64,000 nt of DNA from Hypholoma sublateritium FD-334 SS-4 (taxonomy: Eukaryota > Basidiomycota > Agaricomycetes > Agaricales > Strophariaceae): NCBI GenBank assembly GCA_000827495.1, contig KN817582.1, positions 61,332 to 125,331 of the forward strand, given 5' to 3'. This document shows positions 44,511-56,135 of this stretch, one piece after another (the first letter of the stretch is position 1; the number at the start of each line of letters is the position of its first letter). Under the pieces are notes generated by a model. The model saw only the letters and a list, made by a program, of their open reading frames with translations. It had not been told where the DNA came from and searched no databases. A program made the translations under genes and the position numbers.

Positions 44511-45938
44511 TCATACCGAAAACGTTTCTACGGAAATCAATAAAACAAGTCCATTAATCTCATCCAAGTCGGACAATAGCCCTCGTAAATATACTTCATA
44601 TTGCTTGTCGAGTGATTTTGACGCATATCCGACCGTAGAGGAGAAATCGCAAGGAAGATTCATGTATATCTCGAGGTCTAGAGTGATTTGGCTGTGATCA
44701 GAGCAACGTTCCAATAGCCGAACCAAAGATGGGTGATACATTTGACGATAAAGTTGATCGATCCCGCTATGAGACGATTTGACATCATGAAGATAATCGA
44801 GTTCAATTTCAATATGAATGAGAAGTTTTGGTGGGATAGTGACAGGCATAAGTCTGAATAGCCTCAGAAACATCGGATATGGTGGCTCTGTTTCATTAGC
44901 CATGAAGTCTTCGTCTGAAATTTGGACAAAGACAACCCCAGAGGAATATTTCTAGCATCTGCAACCTGGAGAATCCACTGTAGTCGATGAAACTGCAATC
45001 GATTCCAGAATTGGACACGTCAGATTCTGAATCTGCGAATGGTAAATTAGCAAAGAGTTATGCAATGGACTCGTGAAGACTTCACCGTGAATAATAGTGA
45101 GGATAAGATGGACTATCGATTTACCGAGTCTCCGCAGAACGTCGTACCCTCCGGCATAGTTAATTCTGAATCGCACCACTTCCAGCGAGGAGGGAAATTC
45201 AGCGGTGGAACCCAAGACGGAGCCAAGAAGCGACGGCGACATTGTCAATGAGAGATACTTGAGATTTTTTAAAGGGAGCACACTCCTGGACGACATGTTT
45301 TCTATTTCCAATGGAGCGAAATGAGCACGTTCGAGAAGGAGCTTGGTAATGGCTGAGGATAATATCATGGAGCTCGGTACGTCCCAGATCTGCTTCAATG
45401 ATAGCGTGTTCATGGATGTATTTTGACATATGTCGTAAAGCACGCAGACCAATGTGGGATCCAGGATAGTGAAAGGGAGACCACGAACAGGGCCTTCAAC
45501 ATCGGCATATCTATAATCTGCTGTTTCAATCGACAGTGTGTATGCTGAATCATTGTGTGCGAGGATCCCGTCTCCTTGGAAAATGATATTCAGAACCGAG
45601 ACGATAGCTTGGCTGATAGATGGATTGGAGCGCAAGTTTCTGTTGTCCGCTCTCCCGAGCACAAGTGTCACGGATCGAACATGTTGCATAACCCCTACGT
45701 TGTTCTGCCACAGGCTGGAGGCGAGGATTCCCTCCAAATCTTGAATACGAGGCAAAACCGTTTTGTGAACATCCATGCTTATCTGTGAAAAGCGGTGTTT
45801 GTTGACTCGATGCCGACAACCATGCGAAACGAGGGCCATGCTGGAGAATGTGGAACCGCGAAGCGATTTGTCGACAGCGGCTTCGTCGATGATGTTGTCT
45901 ATCAATTCAGTGGGGAAACAGCTTTCGTTTGGAGGCAT
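44511..45938 (-). pseudogene. F-box protein with one in-frame TAG (minus)
   Basis: An F-box gene unrelated to the tandem copies. One frame runs from ATG 45938 to TAA at 44511, broken only by TAG at 44952-44954. The N-terminal F-box reads CFPTELIDNIIDEAAVDKSL with FSSMALVSHGCRHRVNKHRF. The part after the stop continues with typical family sequence (KYSSGVVFVQISDEDF, LLIHIEIELDYLHDV, LLERCSDHSQITLDLEIYMN and a closing VLLISVETFSV). No intron of normal size removes the TAG while keeping frame. It could be a young pseudogene or a gene read through at the stop. A truncated product of about 328 residues would keep the F-box and lose the last part of the target-binding region. Confidence 0.8.
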
Positions 45939-47620
45939 GTTTGTGTAGGAGAAATATAGAAACGTAGATGGGTTGAAGGTTCAAGGAAGGATATGTATCG
46001 ATCCAAAATCTTCACTGCACATGTGTATGAAACGTGTTTATGCTCACAAACTCAAAACATCAACACACAAACTCTGCCAGCCAACTGCCAGCTGACTGAC
46101 GGCCAGCGCCCACAAGTACATAACAAATAGATGGAAGCGCAATTTGTGTGTAGTTCGTGATTCATTAAGGCATATAGAAGCGTGTGTCACCCAACTCTCG
46201 TCCCGAGTTAAGCATTTCCTTGAACTTCGGGGTTGTGTCTTTCTGGTCTCGCATCTCTTCACAAAAACGTCTGCGTTAACATTGCTTTTTGCACGCAGAA
46301 TGCCTGCTGATCATGAATTCACCTCCGCTCCACGCCATGTCCTCCTGTGCGTGTATATCTCGCGCAATTAAAATTCATGAAGCAAGGGACTTTGTCTGTC
46401 TATGACAACTAATCTGCCGGCCTATGAGCGTCATCCACCTGCTACGCGGACCAGCCGGAGACGGCGCTCACAGCGCTGCTGGAGAGCAAATACGTGAAGC
46501 GGGACACGAGATAGACGCAGCGAGGCAGTTGTGGGTGTCTTGACAGCAATACGTTGTCTGGAAAACGTGGAGGTCGTGGTTTTACGCGAACCGGTGGGGC
46601 CAGTCTAAGTGGGCGAATTTGGAGAGGGAAGCAGAGGCGGTCCGCGGACACTCCGTCCAGTCTAGGTCGATCCCAACCGCTGGATTGGTACACCAGGAGA
46701 CTTTAGCTGGATTAGGTTCTACTGAGCAGCGCAGGCCATCGTCTGGCTGGACCCACGTACGTGCGTTAGACAAGTCAAGGTTGTCGTTCAACCAGAAAAC
46801 CGTACTGCACCTCATCACGCGCCGAGCCGACAAATCTCAATGGGGCGCGCTGTGGGCGCTGGCGCCCCACCACATCTACCGACTTGTGGGTGTGCGGCGC
46901 GCCTGACGACGCCTACAGGCTCAGAGCGGCTGGGCGTGCGTGTTATTTCGCGTCTGTTGTATTGCGTGCTGCATCTGCACCGCCGACGCCGCCGGAGTCT
47001 CTCGCTCGGAAAGGGAACGGCGCCTCGCGCCCCGCAGCGCTTGGCTTTGAGCTGCATTCCGCGTCGTGTATATTGCGCGCACGCAATCGCCAGCCCGCCG
47101 ACGAGCGGCATTGCGAGTCGGGAAGGGAAGGACGCTCGCGCGGTGCTGCGCGGGTGTTGGATGGACGGCGATGGCGATGGCGCGCGTGGTGGGGGCGCTG
47201 CGCGCGGCTTTGAATGCGGTGCACACGGCGAAGCACAGCGAAATCGCGACTTGGCACGGCGTCTCGTCGAATGGACGATGGCAAGAGGACAGCGGTTCCA
47301 GGACAACGGCTGTGCTCAGCCGCGGCTATGGGACGCCGTCGCGTCCTCGCCGTCCTCGTAGGGAGCCAATGGAATCTCACGGGGCTTAGCACTCAGCATC
47401 CCCTCACTGCCCTCATCGGCGTACTTGGCCTGTGCCATAGTATACGCCTCAACTACGCGTCTCTCGCGCCTCGGGCCTAGCACGCGCGCCTGCCTTCTAG
47501 TCGTGTTGGGACGACATCATCCCTGCGCGCCGTCGTGCCGATGAGCGGTGTTGGGAGCCGGGAAGGCGCAGACGGCAATACACAGATCGGCTACCTACTA
47601 TTTATACATATCTGTTGCGT
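45939..47620. repeat. GC-rich degenerate repeat block upstream of F-box copy 2
   Basis: 46195-46490 is homologous to 57985-58290, sharing CTTGAACTTCGGGGTTGTGTC-like and GCCGGAGACGGCGC sequence, so it is a duplicated stretch that elsewhere lies downstream of F-box copy 3. 46430-46740 holds a SET-gene remnant, listed separately. 46810-47370 is one copy of a roughly 0.9-1 kb unit that recurs at 53.9-55.6 and 59.9-62.1 kb. Its landmarks are CGCCGA(A/G)CCGAC, TTGTATT(C/G)(T/C), GCAGCGC, GGATGGACGG and GGTGGGGGCGC. Long open frames on both strands here are composition effects. Confidence 0.65.
46600..46720 (+). pseudogene. SET-gene 3' remnant
   Basis: Plus-strand sequence corresponding to the C-terminus of TPR-SET copy 2. 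GEFGEGS (46612-46632) matches DEFGEGS, and after a divergent stretch SIPTAGL (46667-46687) matches SIPTAGL. The following part, GDFGGIRL in the intact gene, is frameshifted. It lies in the same orientation as the F-box copies. Confidence 0.65.
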
Positions 47621-47711
47621 GTGATTCAAGTGACTAAAATACTGACGAAATCGACACGTTGCGCTGAACCATCGATTCCTCCTTCTCAAAAACATTCGAA
47701 AACGATCAGGA
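47621..47711 (+). promoter_or_regulatory. conserved upstream block of F-box copy 2
   Basis: A stretch of about 90 bases before the ATG is nearly identical to 56040-56135 and 62500-62616: GACTAAAATACTGAC, AAATCGACACGTTG, CAACCATCGAT, and ACATTCG with GATCAGGA next to the ATG. Conservation with so few changes suggests recent duplication or shared regulation. Confidence 0.6.
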
Positions 47712-49387
47712 ATGGACCAGGCCGCGTTATCCAGTGAGTCGCGGGCTATCTGTAACTTGTATGCTCACTGATATTCTGTACAGGCGATTCCGTTCTAGAG
47801 ATGTTGCTCAAAACCAACCGACCGCCTACCGACCAAGAAACGGCGGTAATCCGGGAATCCATGGCCCCCACCAACGCAAAATTGAAGATTGTAGAAACAC
47901 AGATATCCGACACCGTAGCGCACATCCAAGAATTGAAGATGCAGGTCGAACAGGCCGAAATCAAACTGCAGCGCCTGCGCGAGGAGGAGGCGGCGATCTT
48001 GGAAACTTTCGCCGACCATCGTCGAGTTTTTTCTCCCTTCCGAAATCTCCCAGAGGACGTGCTTCGCGAGATATGTGTTGCATGCATTGAAGGCAACATG
48101 CCCAAATTGTATTACGAGGGCGGCACTCCATCGTCATACGTTCTCGCACAGATCTGCAGCGGACTGCGAAACATTGCGCTGACAACGCCACGCATCTGGG
48201 CCTCTATGGAAGTTCAGATGGGTGGATTCTATTGTTACGGTCACGGGGCGTATCATCAGGCTTATTCGATTCTCGCTCAGAAGGCTAGAAAATGGTTCGA
48301 GCGAGCGGGTAGCCTGGCTCTGACTATAGTTATTGAGGACTTCACATGCAGGTACACAAGCTCCGAAGGTGAATCTGATCCATCGAACATCCTTTTCGAC
48401 ACACTTCTCAGCTATTCGCCGCGCTGGAAAGAGCTTCAATTCAATTCAAGCTGTAAAGCCGTATGCACGCCCATGCTTCGCATTGCTGCATTGACGGCCG
48501 TCCATGTACCCCTGCTCCAATCGGTATCCGTTCGCGTTGGTCATAGATTTTCGACTCCTGTGTTTCGTGACGGTGAACTCCTTACAATACCATCGCTCAA
48601 GCATGTGACACTGCAAACATACACCGTCCAAGAGTTCACCGTCAACTGGGCTGTCCTTACATCCATTATGCTCCGCGGGCTCTCTATCACCCGTAGATTC
48701 CATTCCACAAGCGCAATAGCGAGAATTCTCCAGCAAACCAAGTGCCTAGTATCCTGTGATATTGCTGTGTGCTTTGATCAGTCGGAAGAACATCATTCCG
48801 ACGAAATTCGCCTTCCCTTTCTGAAGACTTTGCTTCTCGACGAAATCCCTTCGGAAACAACCTCATTTGGAGCTCCCAGTATACTCGATCTAATTATTGC
48901 ACCAATTCTGGAGATATTTCGCATCCGTCGCATGTGCCTCGATCTCTCTCTATCGAATTTCCTCGAACGGTCACCATGTATTTGGGAACTTTATCTTCCC
49001 TACTTCAAATCCTTGTTGGATATGACAAGATTTCTCCGCCGGTGCCCTTCACTCACTGTACTCTGCCTTTGGCCTGGAACTAGGTGGGAAACTCACAATG
49101 CTGATAGCTTCCTGCGAGCATTTGTCGAAGAAGACGATGCTGGTGTTCTTTGTCCGCGGCTGCAGAAGTTTCATTTCACAGGAAATATCGATTTCTCTCT
49201 GCAAACACTGCGTCTATTTTTTGAGCGCAAGCAAGGCAAGATCGCTTTGCCGAATATCCTGCCATGGAAAAGGGTGCGCGTTTGTATGATCGGGGGTCAC
49301 AAGGCGACGGAGACACACCGGCAGATATTGGACCTGGTTTCCGAAAAGAAAGCAGCGGGATTGGATGTTGAAGTAACAGTCGAGTAA
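47712..49387 (+). CDS. F-box protein, tandem copy 2 (complete)
   Basis: Complete F-box gene of about 541 residues, presumed substrate receptor of an SCF ubiquitin ligase. Exon 1 is 47712-47733 (MDQAALS) and the intron 47734-47783 runs GTGAGTCGCG...TGTACAG. Exon 2 has an N-terminal coiled coil (VETQISDTVAHIQELKMQVE) followed by the F-box, FRNLPEDVLREICVACIEGN, YVLAQICSGLRNIALTTPRI and WASMEV. A long leucine-rich repeat-like region comes next (LRIAALTAVHVPLLQSVSVR, IPSLKHVTLQTY, LLRGLSI-type segments). It ends RQILDLVSEKKAAGLDVEVT before the stop at 49387. It is the reference for judging damage in copy 1. Other copies lie at 56136 and 62617 in the same orientation. Confidence 0.88.
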
Positions 49388-50644
49388 CAGTGTAATAGGA
49401 CATGCGATATCCATTTTTCTGTATTAGATCGGCACAGTCCGCGCAGCAACATGCATGCGAAAGTAAGCCTTCTTGCAGTTGACGGGCGCACGGGCCAAGC
49501 GTATTCTTGCACTCGCGTCTCCATCCTCATATCGTAAACTGTTAGCTGGATTACTGCAAGATTACTGCATCGAAGGATCGGCGTAGGCTGTCGTTTGGGC
49601 GGAACACCTATATACCTGCTCTGGACAGACAGTCGAGCTCGCCGCTCAACGAGGAAATGTACTCTACGATTTCTCCCGTCCCCATCGAGGCGGGCCGATA
49701 AGCCTGGAGCGAGGCATCGACAGTGTGGGCGACTCTTCGACGGCGAGACGCGCAGTCCTCCAGTGGGCATGGACGAGCGCGAAGGCGGTGACGCGGGATC
49801 GGTGTGCGGCACAGTAAGTACCGGCGGTACATGCGGACTGTCTCCCTCGGAACCTGCGCAGATCGCACGCCGAGAATCGAGCGCGCGGACGGCGCATACC
49901 AAACGGGGGTGCACTGCGCGCGGGGACGTGCAGTGCTGTATACGATCGCGCATCTAGGCGAGTCTATATCCCACCCAAGCAGCGCCAGATTGAATGCCAG
50001 GAGCGCGGTCCTCGATAAAGATCCCGTATCCACGTTTTGTCACGGGAAGATAGGCGCCTATTAAAGAGCGCATGCCCCCCGCGACGCCAAGCGCGCGACG
50101 CGATCCTGTGCGAGAGGCCGCGGCGCCTCCCACGGCGCGCGCTGGCATACTCCTGCGCATGGACGCCGGGTCCGCACGACATACTGAGAGCGTGCCCGCC
50201 CTGTCTCTGACGGTAAGTACCACCGGCGCGATCCCCCCACGCCGCTCGCTGGTCTAACAGCGTGCGCGTATACGATTCATGATACGGTGGGCGGGAGCGT
50301 CTGCGCTGCGCGCGCCATTCGGTCCGTGACGCGACGGCGCACTCCGCGCCGACGCCCGGGGGTGTTCACCATGTACAGCTGCAGCCGCCACCTAATCGGG
50401 GCGCGAGGACGCCGGTACCACCCCCCGTGCGCGTCCGAGCGAGCACGCTGCCATCGATGGTGCGCAAGCGCGTGGCGCAGAGCGCCCGCGCTGTCGTCGA
50501 AGCCGTGCATTTGTTCGGGAGGCGGGCGTCCCTGTGCACGCAGACATGTTCGCGGAAGCGGACGCCGTGTGGGCACCCCACACAGGCTGGGAATCTGCGA
50601 CATACGGGTCTATCAGATGCGAGCGGCCACATTTGGGAGGGAGG

Positions 50645-50705
50645 TCGACGGCTGGGTTGGCACCGCCAGGGGATTTCAGCGGGGTTGGGCTCGTCTCAGC
50701 GACGC
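50645..50705 (+). pseudogene. SET-gene 3' remnant
   Basis: Plus-strand STAGLAPPGDFSG corresponds to PTAGLGPQEDFGG near the C-terminus of TPR-SET copy 2. Flanking codons are frameshifted. This is a second remnant between F-box copies 2 and 3. Confidence 0.6.
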
Positions 50706-51377
50706 GGGCTGTCGTCTGGGTGGAAATAAGTGCGTGCGTTGGAGCGATCAAGGTCGTCGGTCACCAGAAAATTTGCACGATAGCATGTCTCCCGCGAGCG
50801 CGACGGCGTGTCACTGCACCGCACCGCGCTCCGCACCCTTATCACGCAGACGGAAATATCGCTTTAGCCAGTGGCGCGAGCGCCCAGGAAATCGAGCCAC
50901 GAACGGAGTGTCCAAAGGACAGCGCGGCCGGGAGCATAGACGGTGTGGGTGCTCTTCGCTCGCGAGACGCCGTGAAGTAGGGCGCGGGCAAGCGCGGAGG
51001 CGATGAGGGGGACGCACTCCTATCCTGAACGCCGGAATCTGTGACACAATTCGCGCCCTGCATGAATGGATCGTGTATGTGCACCCCGGAACATAAAGCG
51101 GGGAGCACTCCCGACGCAGCTGCGCAGCGTGTCGTGGCGCCAAACAGAACGCAGAGTGCCTTGCGGAAGTCCCGCGCCGGGAAAGGACGGGAACGGAGAT
51201 GATACAATCGGCTTGGAGAAGGTGGAGATGATAAGGCGAGGGACGAGCGGTGCGCAGGTAGGCGAGGAGGACGGGCGCGGACAGCAGTTTCCTATTGGAT
51301 CGGTGGCGGGGAGAGAACGCGCCCGTAAACGGGGGGAGCTTAAATCTTCGGCGCGGGAACGTAGGGCCTGGGCACAC

Positions 51378-51387
51378 GCAGAGAAGG
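51378..51387. repeat. 10-bp target-site duplication, left
   Basis: GCAGAGAAGG immediately before the Mutator-type element, repeated exactly at 52659-52668 immediately after it. Confidence 0.8.
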
Positions 51388-52658
51388 AGTTATATGCCGT
51401 GTACCCGGAAGTATATTGGTGATCATCAGTGATCACCATTGGTCATTGCTGGTTACTGTTGATGACTGATGTGCGCTGTTGACCAGTGGTCTTCACTGAG
51501 TTTCGGTGGTTTTCGGTGGTGGTTGAGCTAGGCGCCCACTGGTGATCGGTGGTTGTCATTGGTACTCGGCGTATACTACTGCCATTCATCATATTTGTCC
51601 TGTCTATCCCGCCCTAGTCAATTTTCGAGGATGCCATTGCTTGTCCGCCCCACCCGCAGTGTATGTCTTCACTTTCCTGAAGAAAATGACCTGCGAAACC
51701 TTTTTCAGGTCCGTCAGCAGCCAGGGGAAGAAAGTGAAGCTCGAGGAATTGGCCCGCGCCTGCACACACATGCAGCACATGCAACGACGCCCCATACGTA
51801 TGCTGAGCCGACCGATTCCCCATGCACACGCACTACCCTCCTCTTCCCCATCCCCCAGACGGCGACGCTCTAGGCTGGCGCGGCACGACATCCATCTACG
51901 TCCACAGTGCTACAGAGAGCGTGTAACTGCCCATCTTAATCAACCCCCACCTCTTCCTCGACTAAATCCCAACGCGTTCTGCCTGCCTCGCTCACTGTGG
52001 ACCCTCCCTCCTTCCCTGCCATCCCTCCGCGAGCGTAGCGGTCCGGTTTTCAATGCACGTATTCTCTTCGAATTCGGCGGCGAAACTTCCTGTGCGGAAT
52101 CCATGCGGCGTGCATAGCCGATGCTGCTCAGCTGTTACGCGCTCCGGGTGATATCTAAGTAGCACGCGAAGGAGGCCTATTTTGCGTACGCAATCTCACT
52201 CTCTCGCTCGCGTCGACAGCACTAAACAGAATTTTGGAACACGTGCCAACGCCTCGGACGCCGGAGATAAAATGCACAAAAATTCCGTGCAGCGTAAAGG
52301 GTAGATATCATGTACTCTAAATCAAATAATATCAACCAACTTACCCTGATATCCACTGAATATTGGAGAACACGAGGAGTACACTAATAATCACTGATGA
52401 ACAGTGATAACTACAGTCAATTTCTGGATATCAGTAGATATTGGCGTCTCTCACCCACATTTACTGAACATTGGCGGTGGTCAGTGGATGTGATGAATGC
52501 AAATATAATTGTCACTGGTGTTCAGTGACATTCACTGGCAGGCACACTGTCCATCACTGAAGATCATTGTATTTCATTGGAATATAAGGCGGGCCACCAC
52601 TGACAATCATGGGTGATCGTTGATATTCAGTGAACTTCGGGGTACACAGCATAATACT
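51388..52658. mobile_element. non-autonomous Mutator-type (MULE-like) element
   Basis: A 1271-bp element. The left end reads AGTTATATGCCGTGTACCC and the reverse complement of the right end reads AGTATTATGCTGTGTACCC, 16 matches in 19; the next bases, GGAAGT and CGAAGT, also agree. A perfect 10-bp direct repeat GCAGAGAAGG flanks it, the length expected of Mutator superfamily insertions. Inside both ends are clusters of short CAGTGA/TCACTG words (51410-51560 and 52350-52640). The centre encodes no transposase. It contains a coding-like patch at 51660-51770 (VFTFLKKMTCETFFRSV, then GKKVKLEELARACTH) split by a possible short intron, which may be captured host sequence. The element sits inside the GC-rich F-box array, so it inserted after that array formed. 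Confidence 0.78.
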
Positions 52659-52668
52659 GCAGAGAAGG

Positions 52669-55600
52669 TAAGATGGGATCTGGTAGAGCGACGGACGGCG
52701 GTGCGGCGTCGATGGGAGCAGCGGGGAGAACCGCGCTGGCTTCCTCTGGGCGGCAGGGAAAGAGCACGCACGCAGAGGCGGGATGGAGGCTGTCTACTTG
52801 CTGCAGGGGCGGTGGAGGGCCCAGGACGCGATGGGCGGCACAGACGGTGCCGGTGAGCGCTTGAGCGGCACAGCGGCGGGGCGAGGTATCTGGGACGCGA
52901 CCCATGGGAAACCGGGGCGGACGTGCTCATGCGCGGCGCTGACGTCGCCGAGTCGCGTGCGGGCTGAGCGCTGGAGACGCGAGGTCGGTGGGACACTACG
53001 GCAAGAGACGGAGTTCAAGAAAGGCGTACGGTGCTGGGGGCGCATCGATATCCCGCATTTTACGCGAGCGCAATGGCATGAGCGGCTCCGAGGTGTCGGT
53101 CATGCTGGGCGCTAGGTGCTGCTTGGAGAGAGCTGCCAGTGAGCATGACGCTACGATAGATAAAGTTAGCGATGTTTGGTCGTGTTGCTATCCGCAGCCG
53201 CCGTGCGTCGGCATCGTCGGTCCGAGTCTGCACAGCTGCAACCACCATGTCCCAGCGGTCTTTCTCCTCCTCTCAGCGCCCTCCCGCTCGGCGGCACCAT
53301 CACCGTCACAAAAGCTTCCCATATGACGGCGCCAACGTCGCACCAGAAAACACACTGCTCGTGACCCGCAAATCAGCGCCACGACGCGACGACGTTGGAC
53401 AAGACCTCTGTGTATCATGAACCAGCTCAAACACTAGTGCGACACCCTCGACGCCACGCGCCGCGTGAACCGCGCATTTCAGGCGGCTGAGCGCTGCGCC
53501 TCCCCGCCGGCCTTGCTCCTGAACCGCATCACACGAACGACGACGCAGCACGCGATGGACGCGCTCTCCGCGACTGGGTGGGTGTTCGTCTATTCTACAT
53601 ACCGCCTTAAGCCCCGCTGACAGTCCTCCACTCCAGATGCAGCCCATTCCGACGTGCGCATCCGCGCTGATCGCGCCGCTCGACCCCCGCACGCTCCTAG
53701 CCAGGTCCCGCGCTAAGGATGGCGTGCCGCCGATGGTCGGCGTTGTGAAGACGGGGAGCGGGAAGTGGGGACTGCGACTGGGTGTACACGCCGCTACTAC
53801 GTGGGCAACAAGATGGACAGCGCTGCAGCGTATCAGTGGGGGAAACGGCGCAGAGCGACCTCGACTGGGCGCAGCACCGCGCCATCGTACCATCTCGAAG
53901 ACGCCTCCTCCCCGCAACCCAGAAGCGACGACGCCTGCATCTGCCGCACTACGACGCCGCCCGCGTGTAGACCGCTGCCTCCCCTCTCTCCCCCAAGCAC
54001 TTCACTCCCCTCCGCCGTCATCACCACCACCGCCAACGCAGCCTGATAACGACGGTATTAGCAGCACGCGCCGAACCGACGAATCTCAATGGCCCTAGCG
54101 CCCGCCGCATCCGCCGCCGGTCTCGGGTGCGTGGTCTGCGGAACGCTTCGCCGTCGTGCCGCCTCTCGTAGGGTCGCCATCGTCGCATCTCCTAGTGTCG
54201 CCATCGCCGCGCCTCCTCGCGGTGCTGACACGTCGAGCGGGGCTCGCCCCACCGACGACACCCAGTCTAAGCAGATAGAGGACGCGCGGCTGAGCGTGGG
54301 CGTGGTGCGCGTCTGGTGTATTCTGCCCACCGCCATCACCGCCACCGCCGGCGGTGGAATCTCCCGCCCCTAAAGGCCTACCTTACAGGTCGATAATTAT
54401 CAGGAGCGGCGCCCCGCAGCGCTCGTCCGCTAGCCGGGTTCGCGGCGCGCCAGCCCGCCGATGGGCGGCGTTGAGGAGGGAAAGCTGGCGCAGGCGCGGC
54501 TGCTGCGCATGCAGCGACATGGACGGTGATGGAGTGCGTCGGTGGTGGGGCCCGGGGCTCCATGCGCGGCTTTGGGTGCGGTCACAGCGCAGCGCGGCGC
54601 GGCGCGACTTCGCACGGCCCTCCGACTCAGCGACGAACCGACGCTGAATCTTACGCGTACCATCGCCGACTTCGGGGTGTGATGCGCGGAACGCTTCGCC
54701 ATCGGGGGAGCGTGACCCCGACAACGCCCAGCAAGCGCAGGACGCTCTTACCCGTGATGCGCTTCTGGTATATTCTGCATAGCCATCAGCGCCCTACCGC
54801 CGCCGCTTGTACAGGTCGATGCCAGGAGCGTCGCCGCAGCGCATGCACGCACTGACGCGCCTTGGGCCCCCAAATACGCGAGCCGTGCTCGGACGGTGTC
54901 GTCCCTCGCTCGCGCCGTCCCTGACAGCGGTATGGCGTGCGTTGGTGGTGGGGGCGCGGCGCGCGGCGTCGGATGCGGTGCGCATAGAACAGCGTAGCGC
55001 AGTGAGACTTGGTGCGCCGTCCCTGCGATTGTACGGATCAAAGGAAGGCGGTTTCGGGAAGGCGCCTTGGGTGTCGGTGCGTGATTTTTCCTGCGTTTAT
55101 TTGGGGGTGCTCATCTCATCGTAGACGTGCAGCTGAGGTGTCGATTACGGACAACGTCGCGCGCGCACCGCAGCACCCCGCCATCGTACGAGCTCAAAGA
55201 CACCGAAGATACCTCCGGCCCGCGAACCGTGCGCCCGCTGCGAGACCACATCCAACCCGCCGCTCGCGCGCTGCAGTCCGCCGCGCCTGCCCTCACAGCG
55301 CGCGATCTCCCCTGGCGTCATCGCGCAGACAACACCGCTCAGTAAGCCTGGCGTCAGCATGCATGGAGGAAGGAAGCCGCCGAACCGACGGCAAATGTCA
55401 AGGTGGGCGAGCTGTACGCCCCGCCTGAACGCTGCTCGAGCACTAGCGCCCCACCACTTTCTGCCTACGTTTTTGCATGTGATACCCGAGGAACCCTTGG
55501 CCATCGACGCTTCCCCTTTCTGCGCTGACGCGTTGAGCGTCAAGCAGGGCTCAGCGAAACAACGACACCCAGCAGGCGCCAGAGCCGCGGCGCGCCTCCG

Positions 55601-56035
55601 AGCGGGTGCATGGCGCGCATCTGCTGTATTCTGCACACCTCCCGCTCGTACAGATTTACATCAGAAGCGGCGTCCGCAGCGCACGCACATGCGCCTTTTC
55701 ACGCCGTATTCCGAGCCGTGTACTAAGGTTCTTTGACGCATACAAGACCTGCTTAACACCAGGTTCGCATACACGCGCCTTTGCGACGTCGTGTCCCCGC
55801 AGGATTTAGAGCATCGCGCGATCAGCTACAGTATCCGTGATCGCTTTCGGCGAACGTGCGCGACGTCGATATCGAGGACGTGTGTATTCTGTAGATAACT
55901 TGGTGGAACAAATCAGTTCGTTCCACAGTGATATGAGTTCATTAGTAAATAGGTGTATTATATACGTACCAGCTCTCCGGTTCGCGATGCAGATCCTCAA
56001 ACATGCCCGTGCGTATTTATATTTGTCGCGTGTGA
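52669..56035. repeat. GC-rich degenerate tandem repeat block between F-box copies 2 and 3
   Basis: No intact gene. 53170-53830 is homologous to 59380-60020, including ACGACGACGCAG(C/G)ACGCGAT, GCGCTGATCGCG-like stretches and GTGAAGACGGGGAGCGG/TTGAAGATGGGGAGCGG. 53.86-55.6 kb holds about two copies of the 0.9-1 kb unit also seen at 60-62 kb. Recognisable landmarks are GGACAACGTCGCGCGCGCAC, CACCGCAGCACCCCGCCATC, CGCCGAACCGACG, and GCGCCCCACCACTTTC with a TGTATTCTGCAC core. Translation of the paired blocks gives partly similar peptides (VGVVKTGSGKWGLRLG against VGVLKMGSGGWNLQLG), so some ancestral coding sequence is likely, of unknown family. Everything is frameshifted. Confidence 0.6.
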
Positions 56036-56039
56036 GTTA

Positions 56040-56135
56040 ATTAGGTGGACTAAAATACTGACTAAATCGACACGTTGCACTCAACCATCGATAAGTACTC
56101 CACTCCCCCTCAAAAACATTCGAAAGCGATCAGGA
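56040..56135 (+). promoter_or_regulatory. conserved upstream block of F-box copy 3
   Basis: Near-identical to 47621-47711 and 62500-62616; see the copy 2 entry for motifs. The differences are mainly in the 20-30 bases after CAACCATCGAT. Confidence 0.6.

Larger units (their letters stand above)
49388..51387. repeat. GC-rich degenerate repeat block after F-box copy 2
   Basis: After a short F-box 3' flank (GGGCCAAGCGTATTC near 49493, related to 57957), the block becomes GC-rich. 50640-51010 is homologous to 58365-58740 (shared CACGAACGGAGTG, CGCCCAGGGAATCGAG-like and CGGAGGCGATGAGG segments). 49573-49770 is a more diverged copy of the same piece. No intact gene was found despite long frames on both strands, and nothing else is recognisable. 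Confidence 0.6.

Noticed and set aside
46815..47392. Several overlapping ORFs of 90-173 codons on both strands
   Set aside because: They lie in the GC-rich repeat unit, which reads open in many frames; homologous copies are frameshifted relative to each other.
49595..51439. ORFs up to 239 codons between F-box copies 2 and 3
   Set aside because: Same reason: degenerate GC-rich repeat block with frames not conserved between homologous copies.
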